From NCBI GenBank assembly GCA_001567185.1, contig LNFR01000029.1, positions 1 to 43,459 on the forward strand: a DNA stretch of 43,459 nucleotides, in the 5' to 3' direction. Source of the stretch: Bacteroidetes bacterium OLB12. GTDB lineage: Bacteria; Bacteroidota; Bacteroidia; Cytophagales; Cyclobacteriaceae. Below the pieces are notes generated by a model. The model ran no database searches and was not told the origin of the DNA. It saw only the letters and a program-made list of their open reading frames with translations. Position 1 is the stretch's first letter; each line of letters starts with the position of its first letter. A program made the position numbers and the translations under genes. Shown here piece after piece: positions 36,739-43,459 of the stretch.

Positions 36739-37413
36739 TTAACGAGGTTCCTGCAACAAGTCTATAAACTCAATGGACGAATATTCCATCTTGTGAATCA
36801 CCTTAGAAACACGCGTAACCAGGTAGTTATAGCCCAGGTAGGCTATAATACCTACTACCAACCCTGCTACCGTAGTTACCATGGCTGTATAAATACCATC
36901 GGCCAGCAACTTGGGGCTTACTGAACCTTCTTCCTGCGCAATGGCAATAAATGCACTCACCATACCAATTACGGTACCAAGGAAACCAATCATCGGGGCA
37001 GCACCGGCTATGGTAGCTAATACCGATAGGTTTTTCTCTAACCGAAAGACTTCAATCTTCCCAACATTTTCAATGGATGCTTCGATTGTTTTAAGCGGAC
37101 TGCCAATACGTGTTACTCCCTTTTCAATCATGCGGGCCACGGGTGTATCGTGTTGGGCGCAAAGCATCTTGGCACCATTAATATCGCCCTTCAAAACCAG
37201 TTCTTTAATACGGCCCATAAAGGCATCTGAACTTACGTTGGCCTTGTTTACAGTAAGAACCCGCTCTACAAAAATATAAATGGCAATTACTGAGCAAATG
37301 GCCAGCGGAATCATCAATGGCCCTCCGGCCATAATCAGGCTCCACATAGATATTGACTGTTCAGCCGTAGTGGCTGCTTCAGGTCCACCGGTTACAATTT
37401 GAGCTATCATCAT
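36739..37413 (-). CDS. exbB: ExbB/TolQ/MotA-family proton channel protein
   Basis: The 224-residue inner-membrane protein has three hydrophobic segments (about residues 28-48, 132-155 and 170-190). It contains the family block LSVLATIAGAAPMIGFLGTVIGMVSAF and GIYTAMVTTVAGLVVGI, where the conserved Thr/Pro residues line the proton path. It is the first gene of the exbB-exbD-tonB unit and powers TonB-dependent or Tol-like work at the outer membrane. Confidence 0.94.
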   Translation of the reverse strand: MMIAQIVTGGPEAATTAEQSISMWSLIMAGGPLMIPLAICSVIAIYIFVERVLTVNKANVSSDAFMGRIKELVLKGDINGAKMLCAQHDTPVARMIEKGVTRIGSPLKTIEASIENVGKIEVFRLEKNLSVLATIAGAAPMIGFLGTVIGMVSAFIAIAQEEGSVSPKLLADGIYTAMVTTVAGLVVGIIAYLGYNYLVTRVSKVIHKMEYSSIEFIDLLQEPR

Positions 37414-37442
37414 ACGTTTAAAAAATATTAACTCTCTTACGA

Positions 37443-37469
37443 TTAAAAAAGTATCAGGCTAAACCTGAT
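37443..37469 (-). terminator. Rho-independent terminator after the SPOR gene
   Basis: ATCAGG and CCTGAT form the stem around a 5-base loop. On the minus strand the hairpin is followed, after a few bases, by CTTTTTTAA. It starts two bases past the SPOR stop and separates this gene from exbB. Confidence 0.6.
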
Positions 37470-37470
37470 T

Positions 37471-38175
37471 TTAATACTTGATCACCCAGGCACCTTCGCC
37501 AAACTCTGGCTTAGATGAATCGGCACTGGCTTGGGCCGATGCGAATGAGTCAAAGTCGCCAATAGTTAACCTGTAAAATTTCCATTTGCCAAATGGTGGA
37601 ATAATTTTAGAACTGGTGCCTTTTGCACTAAGCTTCTTCGCATAATCTGCTATCAGATCGCCATCTACCGCACTGGCTACCACTACATAATACCGGCCTG
37701 TGCGGCTGCTAAGCGTTTCGAATGTACCTACTGCAGGCTTGGCAGCGGCTGCCGCGGCCGCTTCTGCTTCCAACCGCTTACGTTCTTCTTCTTTTTCTCG
37801 CGCAATCCGGTCTGCCTCTTCTTTCCGTTTCAGTTCATCGGCCTTCTTCTTCTCGGCTAACTCGCGTTTTTCTTTTTCAGCCTTGGGTTTATATACGTAT
37901 TGATAAATCAGAAAAGCACCCACAATTAAGACCAGCCCGATAACCACACCAATGATGATGGGTGCATTCGATTTGGTTTCTTCCTGGGGTGTATAGGTGT
38001 AAGACGCACGCACGGTTTCCTCCTTCTGCTCTTCTGCGTACTCCGTTTCCGGCTGTCCCGTAGTTTCGGTTTCCAGGGGTTTGTATTCGATATCGGGCAA
38101 CCCGAAGTTATCTTCCGGGTTGTTTTCGTTATTCTGGTCGTTAGCCGATTCGTTTTTGTCTTTACGCTTTGCCAT
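37471..38175 (-). CDS. SPOR-domain membrane protein
   Basis: The 234-residue protein has an acidic cytoplasmic N-terminus (1-70), one membrane helix (PIIIGVVIGLVLIVGAFLIYQYV, about 71-93), and a Lys/Glu/Ala-rich coiled coil (95-140). The C-terminal SPOR domain (about 155-234) includes GRYYVVVASAVDGDLIADYAKKL and KFYRLTIGDFDSFASA. SPOR domains bind denuded peptidoglycan, usually at division sites. The layout matches FtsN-like proteins, but identity with FtsN is not shown. Confidence 0.88.
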   Translation of the reverse strand: MAKRKDKNESANDQNNENNPEDNFGLPDIEYKPLETETTGQPETEYAEEQKEETVRASYTYTPQEETKSNAPIIIGVVIGLVLIVGAFLIYQYVYKPKAEKEKRELAEKKKADELKRKEEADRIAREKEEERKRLEAEAAAAAAAKPAVGTFETLSSRTGRYYVVVASAVDGDLIADYAKKLSAKGTSSKIIPPFGKWKFYRLTIGDFDSFASAQASADSSKPEFGEGAWVIKY

Positions 38176-38203
38176 TTGATTTTGGTTTATCAGGGTGTTA
38201 TCA

Positions 38204-38211
38204 CAAAATTA
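38204..38211 (-). promoter_or_regulatory. -7 box of the SPOR gene (TAATTTTG)
   Basis: An exact TAnnTTTG match on the minus strand lies 28 bases upstream of ATG 38175. No good -33 TTG is seen. Confidence 0.38.
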
Positions 38212-38238
38212 ACGCAATTTCATTAAAATAAGCTATTA

Positions 38239-39906
38239 TCAAAATACCCAGGTTAAGCCACCCATTACGTTAAGCCCGCGTACCGGGTAGTTCAGGTAAA
38301 TAGGATAATCGTTCGAAAGCAGGTTGTTTCCTTTCACAAATAGGGAGAACTGCTTCGAAAACAAATAACTCAATTTGGCGTTCAGGTCGAACGCGGCCGG
38401 CAGCGTGGTGATAACCGCTGTGTCCACATCAAACGCCTTGGCACCCCCCTGGGCCATCATGTCCACGTTCAACAACAATTTAGCGTAAATGTTGAAGGCA
38501 GTAGTAACGCCTACCCTGTATTTGGGACGATGCCATGCCTCCTGCGAATTACCCGTACTGTAACCAAAGTAATCGCCACGCAACGAAACACGGGCCTTCT
38601 CTGCATGAACAAAACTTAACTCACCAAAGAAATTGGTTCGCTTGGTGTTTCCTTCATCGAACTCCAGGTTAAACTTCGAGCGGTCGGTATTATCATTCCG
38701 GTAGAAGTACCAGTTTTTCAGGTTCGCAATGGATAACCCGCCCCCATATGAAACCTTGCTTCCCAGTTTTCCACGCACTCCGCCCAGAAATTCAGCTGTG
38801 CGGTTGGTGTGGTAGGTACCAATATTTGCATTGATCCAGGCATTTTCGCGGGCAATGGTATGCAGCGATACCTTGTCCATGTCTCCGGTAAATACTGCAT
38901 ATACTTCAACTGATGGACTAAGTGGATAGCTTGCCCTGAAATCAGGAAACAGGTGTACATCTTTGGCCTTCCCAAGTGTATCATTCTCATAGGCAATGGT
39001 TGCCCCTGCACTAAACAACAGATCATCCATTAAGTAAAACTGGTATGCGCCTTTAATTCGTAACAAATGGCGGGGTTTGGCCTCAATGGCCGCATCTTTT
39101 CGGGTAATCAGGTTATAGTCGGTACTAAACAAGGCCTTACTTGTTTTTGATACTTCATAATCGCCAGAAAATCCAACGCTTATTTCGCTTTCGCTTGCCT
39201 GGTAATTATCATCGAGGTAACTAAACCCTCCTTTTAGTTTGTAATTAAACTCGCTGGTGCTTGTATTTTCAATTTCACCTCCTAATCCAATAATGTTATA
39301 CGCTTGTTTAATTGTGCTGCGATCGATATCTGTGCCGGGTGTATATCCATAAAAGTGCGTTCCGATGCGCTCATAATCCAGAAAACCTCCTGCACTCACT
39401 TGCCTGCTAAAAGTTTTCCCAAACAAACGCAACTGCGAGTTGGAACCGGCTGAGTTATTTCCATCGACCGGGCCGCGACCAAAGCCGAGGTGCGAAACTT
39501 TGAAGCCATAAAACTTGTCCTTATCGCGTTTGGTTGTAGCATATGCATCAATAAATATGGATGCGTAATTACCCAATGCTGCGCTTACATAGTTTCCGTA
39601 AATTTTTGAGATGGGCTCGGCCTGTAACCTCAACGGACGAATGGAGGGATTATAATCAGGCGTGTTGAAATTCAGATTTTTAAAATCGTATCTAATCTCT
39701 GGTTTGATGGGTTCGGCCGGGCGCGGAGGAATTTTCTCAAAATTACGACTGGCCTGTGGTAATGTAATCTGCTTCTCTTTGGTGATCTGAATCTCAACCT
39801 TTTCAATCTCCCCTTCGCCCCAGGTTTCAGGTGGTTGTGCCATCGTTGGTGTAGCCACTAGCACTATCAACAAAAATAGTAATAAATATATGCTCGTATT
39901 TCGCAT
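38239..39906 (-). CDS. Outer-membrane beta-barrel protein (TonB-receptor-like barrel without plug)
   Basis: The 555-residue protein has a signal peptide (SIYLLLFLLIVLVATPTMAQ) and a periplasmic N-terminal part rich in Pro (KIPPRPAEPIKPEIRYDF). About 16 alternating beta strands with aromatic girdles follow, ending in YPVRGLNVMGGLTWVF with the terminal Phe typical of outer-membrane barrels. It resembles barrels of TonB-dependent receptors but is too short for a plug domain. ATG 39906 is the natural start; a TTG at 39912 overlaps the TPR stop. It is coupled to the TPR gene, so the two probably form an envelope complex. Confidence 0.82.
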   Translation of the reverse strand: MRNTSIYLLLFLLIVLVATPTMAQPPETWGEGEIEKVEIQITKEKQITLPQASRNFEKIPPRPAEPIKPEIRYDFKNLNFNTPDYNPSIRPLRLQAEPISKIYGNYVSAALGNYASIFIDAYATTKRDKDKFYGFKVSHLGFGRGPVDGNNSAGSNSQLRLFGKTFSRQVSAGGFLDYERIGTHFYGYTPGTDIDRSTIKQAYNIIGLGGEIENTSTSEFNYKLKGGFSYLDDNYQASESEISVGFSGDYEVSKTSKALFSTDYNLITRKDAAIEAKPRHLLRIKGAYQFYLMDDLLFSAGATIAYENDTLGKAKDVHLFPDFRASYPLSPSVEVYAVFTGDMDKVSLHTIARENAWINANIGTYHTNRTAEFLGGVRGKLGSKVSYGGGLSIANLKNWYFYRNDNTDRSKFNLEFDEGNTKRTNFFGELSFVHAEKARVSLRGDYFGYSTGNSQEAWHRPKYRVGVTTAFNIYAKLLLNVDMMAQGGAKAFDVDTAVITTLPAAFDLNAKLSYLFSKQFSLFVKGNNLLSNDYPIYLNYPVRGLNVMGGLTWVF

Positions 39907-39908
39907 AA

Positions 39909-42900
39909 TCAATTGTCTAATGAATCAGGTTTCGCTTCGGTTTTCTTTTTCAACTCATCGGCTTCTATCTTCTTTAATTTTTCGCGGGCCATTCCTTTAA
40001 TATGCTCCAACGGAAAAGCTTCGAGCGAACGCAGTGTACCCTTTGCCTGAAACGCATCGCCCATCGCTAAATAGTTATCGGCAAGCAATAAGAATGATCT
40101 TCCCACCCACTCCGGGTATGCAGCAAAATCTGTGTTCAGGCTCACCAGGGTTTCATAACATGGTTTATGTTGTTTGGTGAGGTACTGAATTTCGCCCAAC
40201 AGGTATTTTGCTTCGGCTCCATACTCATCTTGTGCCGAGTTAAGGGTATTCAAAAACTCATCCTGAGCCAATTCATAATCGCCACGGGCCATGGCAGCCT
40301 TGCCTAAAAAGAGCGAAGCCTTGTTTTGCGCCCCGGCATTAATGTTTCCTTTTTCTAAAATGATCCGGGCGTATTTTTCTGCCGAATCATATTGCGCCAA
40401 CAGGTAGTGCGATTCCATCAGGCCTGACCATGCCGTGTATTGTTCCTTTTTGTTTGCCGCTACTTTTACCAGTTGTTGAAAGTTTGTAACTGCCTTTACA
40501 TAGTTTGCTTGCTTAAACTCCAGTTCGGCCAGGCGACCAACCACTTTTCCGGCAAACAAAAAATTCTTGTCTTGCGCCACGTCCTGGTAAATGCTCAGCG
40601 CTTTGTTCCATTCCTTAAGCCGGTAGTGCGATTCGGCCTGGTAATACTTAGCTTCCGAAACATTGGCGCTTTGCGGATACGAAATCAGGTAGTTACCCAG
40701 CGAAGTTATTGCCTGCTGGTACTTCTGGCTGAAGTATAAATTTTTTGCAGCTTCATATTCCACCGACTCAATACCCTTTGCATCAGGGTGAGCTGTTTTA
40801 TAGCTCGCCAGGTACTTGTCAAATTCGCCTGATCTTCCGCTTAAGTTGAGGGCTTCCTGCAAGGGAATTAAAACATCGCTGCTGGCCGGATGGCTGGCAA
40901 AATTTTCCAGCACTGCAATATAATCATTGGCCGTTTTGCCATATTCTTTCAGGTTGAAGTTAGATGCTGCCCTGCGTGTATAGGCATAGGGAATATATTG
41001 AGAGGTTGGCTTTGTTTGAATTAAAGCCGTATAACCTGTCACCGCGTTTGCATAGTTTCCTTGTTCAAAATCAATCTGGGCACGTTCATACATGGCTTCA
41101 TCCAAAAAACTGGATTGGCCGAAATTGCGAATAACTGTTTCCAGTTCCGTAGCAGCTTCATCGTACTTGCTCAAGGTGGCCAGCACAACTCCGGCCTGCA
41201 AGTGCGCGTAATCCTCATCTGCTGATTTTAGTTGAGCGGCTTTTCTGTAATTGATCAACGCATCCGGATAAGATTTGGAAACATAATAACAATCGGCCAG
41301 CCGAAGGGTGCCATCGGCCAGGTTAGGTTGATTGCGCGGGGCTTTGTTTACAAACTCTTTAAAATTAAACAATGCCCGATCATACTGCTTTGTATTGAAG
41401 TAAGCATACCCTAACCCGTATCGGGTTTTTACAAGTAATTCTGTATTGTTGTAGCCCGGCATGGCAATGATGCGCTGATATTGTTCTGCTGCCTGGTCAT
41501 ATCTTTTTCCAATGGAGTACGCCTCCCCGCTCCAGAAACTTGCTTCGGCTACATAGTCAGGTTCAACCGGAAACCGTAACGACTTTTCAAATAATTGAAC
41601 CGCATTGAAATAATCATCCTTATTAAAATATTCCATCCCCTTTAATAAGGTAGCTTTTTGAAAAGCACGATCCACAGCGGAGCTACGCGTTTTCATGGCC
41701 TCAATGTATTCAATGGCTTTATTGTAATTAGAAGCATTTACATAGGCCTGCCCAAGCAACTCTTTAATTTCTTCGGCATGGGTACTGTTGGGGTATGCAA
41801 CTAACAGTTTCTCAAACTCAGTAATTGCCTTGTCGGGTTGGCCCATATCGTACGAAACTTTGGCAAACTGATAGGTACTCTCCTCTACCAATTTAGGATC
41901 GGGCTTAAATTTTCGCGCAATATCAAACGCGGTTTGTGCCATGGGTTTTTGATTCTGCTTTAAGTAAAGAGAACCGAGGTAGTAGGCAGAGTAGAATCCA
42001 ATCGAGTCGGAGTCTGCAAATGACAATTTCAGATATTTAGTGGCGGGCTCATTTTCGTTTAATGTATAGGCCGAGTATCCTGCACGAAACAACACCCCTT
42101 TATCGGCTTTTGCTTCGCGGCCGTTCAGGTATTGCTGGTAGCCTGCATAGGCGTTGTTATAGTCTGTCTTTTTAAAATAAGCTTCAGCAGAAAGTAGTGC
42201 GATCTCTTCTTTGTTGGTAAGTCCATCGCGAGACGACACTTCTTTCGCGTAAGCAATTAATTCATCATAACTTTTCTGCTGGTAATAAACGTTCGCAATC
42301 AGGTATGGAACAATTTTGCTATACGCTTCGTTTTGTCCGGCTCTTTTCAGGTCAATCAATGCATTGGAATAATCGCCCTGACTGAACTCAATAAAACCGG
42401 CATAGTAACTGGATGCCGGGCCATATTCGCCACCCAGCGATTTATTATAGTTGAATTGATCCAACGCTTCTTTTAAATTCCGTTGGTTGAATAAACTATA
42501 TCCCCATCTGAAATGGGCTGTTCGTTGCTGGTCTTGCGCCAATGCCGCAAACTCAGTCTTGCTGTAATAGGACGCTGCTTTCTTGTAATTCTTTTCAGTA
42601 TAATAAAAGTTAGCTAAATCATAGTTGGCTGTTCCTGCACGTGGGTGCGTTGGATAACGCGCAATAAAAGATCCAATTTGCTTTTCCGCATCGGAATGAT
42701 ACAGGTTCAGCGAACAAAAGGCTTTATAGTATTCTGCATCCGCTCGCCTGGCATCTGTACCTGCAGCCACCGCAAGGTACTCACCAAAAACTTCACGGGC
42801 GGCTCCATATTGGTTATGATTAACCAGATCAACTCCTGAATTAAAGAGTCGCTCAGCATGTTGCTGCGATAAGTTATTTTGTGAATAGGCCAACGATGCC

Positions 42901-42938
42901 AGAAGGCATACCCCGGCTAAAACTAAGAGTTTTCTCAT
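39909..42938 (-). CDS. Large periplasmic TPR-repeat protein
   Basis: From ATG 42938 the protein has about 1009 residues: a signal peptide (MRKLLVLAGVCLLASLAYSQ) and then tetratricopeptide repeats over nearly the whole length. Repeat cores such as YDLANFYYTEKNYKKAASYY, FWSGEAYSIGKRYDQAAEQY and KYYQAESHYRLKEWNKALSIY recur about every 34-37 residues, some 20 or more times. An in-frame ATG at 43034 would place a second hydrophobic stretch ahead of the signal and is less likely. TPR superhelices are protein-binding scaffolds. Coupling with the barrel gene suggests a role in outer-membrane assembly or in scaffolding the barrel; exact function unknown. Confidence 0.88.
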   Translation of the reverse strand: MRKLLVLAGVCLLASLAYSQNNLSQQHAERLFNSGVDLVNHNQYGAAREVFGEYLAVAAGTDARRADAEYYKAFCSLNLYHSDAEKQIGSFIARYPTHPRAGTANYDLANFYYTEKNYKKAASYYSKTEFAALAQDQQRTAHFRWGYSLFNQRNLKEALDQFNYNKSLGGEYGPASSYYAGFIEFSQGDYSNALIDLKRAGQNEAYSKIVPYLIANVYYQQKSYDELIAYAKEVSSRDGLTNKEEIALLSAEAYFKKTDYNNAYAGYQQYLNGREAKADKGVLFRAGYSAYTLNENEPATKYLKLSFADSDSIGFYSAYYLGSLYLKQNQKPMAQTAFDIARKFKPDPKLVEESTYQFAKVSYDMGQPDKAITEFEKLLVAYPNSTHAEEIKELLGQAYVNASNYNKAIEYIEAMKTRSSAVDRAFQKATLLKGMEYFNKDDYFNAVQLFEKSLRFPVEPDYVAEASFWSGEAYSIGKRYDQAAEQYQRIIAMPGYNNTELLVKTRYGLGYAYFNTKQYDRALFNFKEFVNKAPRNQPNLADGTLRLADCYYVSKSYPDALINYRKAAQLKSADEDYAHLQAGVVLATLSKYDEAATELETVIRNFGQSSFLDEAMYERAQIDFEQGNYANAVTGYTALIQTKPTSQYIPYAYTRRAASNFNLKEYGKTANDYIAVLENFASHPASSDVLIPLQEALNLSGRSGEFDKYLASYKTAHPDAKGIESVEYEAAKNLYFSQKYQQAITSLGNYLISYPQSANVSEAKYYQAESHYRLKEWNKALSIYQDVAQDKNFLFAGKVVGRLAELEFKQANYVKAVTNFQQLVKVAANKKEQYTAWSGLMESHYLLAQYDSAEKYARIILEKGNINAGAQNKASLFLGKAAMARGDYELAQDEFLNTLNSAQDEYGAEAKYLLGEIQYLTKQHKPCYETLVSLNTDFAAYPEWVGRSFLLLADNYLAMGDAFQAKGTLRSLEAFPLEHIKGMAREKLKKIEADELKKKTEAKPDSLDN

Positions 42939-43137
42939 GAGAGATTTCTTCGTAAAACAGCCCACAATAAAAAATATTGCAGACTTCAGTTTAAAAAATA
43001 AGCCCCATGCAAAAAAATTAAAACATGAATGCATGGACTCAAAGCTACTAATTCTAAATGGAAATCCACATTCTGTTCCTTAAAATGATGAAGAAATCAG
43101 ATGCAAACACCGTAGTTCCGCCTTGGTCATAAAAGCA

Positions 43138-43459
43138 TTACAACATCATGCGCAGCACCAACTCCCGTAAAATCTGGCCATCGGTGGCATCTCCGGCATC
43201 AACACCTTTCAGTTTTAAATCGGCTTGTTTGAGCAACGAGAGGGTTGTTATGATTTGAGTGTGAGTGTAGTTTCTTAAAGTATCACTATAATTACTAACA
43301 AAATATCTGTTGATGTTTAGAAAGGTAGCTATACCCGAGGCGCTCCTATCAGGCGAGGTGGAAGCAATTAAAACTTTACTAAAAAAAGAATACAGAAAAG
43401 CAACCATGGGTATTACCGGGTTCCTTTTCGTATTAGCTTCAAAGAAGTTTACAATTTTT
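43138..43459 (-). CDS. holA: DNA polymerase III subunit delta, C-terminal part (cut by window edge)
   Basis: The frame is open to the right edge of the window and encodes about 106 residues: VNFFEANTKRNPVIPMVAFLYSFF, a helical middle and the ending QADLKLKGVDAGDATDGQILRELVLRMML. This matches the C-terminal collar domain of HolA, the delta subunit of the clamp loader, which opens the sliding clamp. The ATG at 43407 is internal. Upstream sequence lies outside the window. Confidence 0.8.
   Translation of the reverse strand, partial: KIVNFFEANTKRNPVIPMVAFLYSFFSKVLIASTSPDRSASGIATFLNINRYFVSNYSDTLRNYTHTQIITTLSLLKQADLKLKGVDAGDATDGQILRELVLRMML

Noticed and set aside
1-43459. CRISPR arrays, insertion sequences, attachment sites, tRNA or rRNA genes
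   Set aside because: I saw no direct-repeat array, transposase-like protein, terminal inverted repeats or cloverleaf-like sequence. A tool such as tRNAscan-SE or Infernal would be needed to exclude small RNAs fully.

Overview
The window looks like a chromosomal piece of a Bacteroidota bacterium, probably order Cytophagales. The signs are the TAnnTTTG-type promoter boxes, many SPase-II lipoproteins, glycan-degrading lipoproteins, an HYC_CC_PP protein, a two-adaptor Cus efflux system, and a TPR / beta-barrel / SPOR / ExbB-ExbD-TonB envelope block. I see no rRNA, tRNA, CRISPR array, insertion sequence or phage gene, and no gene-free stretch above 300 bases.

Region 1 (1-10.5 kb) is a mannoside-utilisation locus. 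A GntR/UTRA regulator with a coupled DUF4185-type lipoprotein faces a large GH38 alpha-mannosidase and an unknown secreted protein. A convergent, tightly coupled operon follows: mannonate dehydratase, a DUF4432 mutarotase-like protein, an SMP-30 lactonase and an AldT-like SDR sugar dehydrogenase. Together they make a plausible non-phosphorylative route: alpha-mannoside > mannose > mannonolactone > mannonate > 2-keto-3-deoxygluconate. Three copies of a 16-bp palindrome (about GTTCATATGTTTGAAC) lie at the promoters and tie the locus into one regulon.

Region 2 (10.5-18 kb) is housekeeping and accessory: DoxX, a cyclophilin lipoprotein, a CBS-domain protein, an acyl-CoA dehydrogenase/oxidase, a fatty acid hydroxylase, and an amidinohydrolase coupled to an amino acid permease.

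Region 3 (18-28.5 kb) is a leftward copper/heavy-metal block: an HMA-AraC fusion regulator, an HYC_CC_PP protein behind a TACA-N2-TGTA operator, CusA, TolC-type CusC, two CusB adaptors, a DUF3347 protein, a TlpA thioredoxin-like lipoprotein and a beta-propeller lipoprotein with Cys/His clusters.

Region 4 (28.6-35.3 kb) holds glnS, DUF4260, a cupin, a DUF4136 lipoprotein, a GH20 hexosaminidase and a MASE1 histidine kinase. Region 5 (35.4-43.5 kb) holds TonB-ExbD-ExbB, a SPOR protein, an outer-membrane beta-barrel, a 1000-residue TPR protein and the 3' end of holA.

At least ten single-base frameshifts interrupt otherwise perfect family sequences (near 1525, 1679, 3885, 4641, 6890, 20385, 22281, 24876, 25206 and 35821), mostly in homopolymers. 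I read them as base-calling errors of a draft, probably long-read, assembly and give the corrected gene spans.
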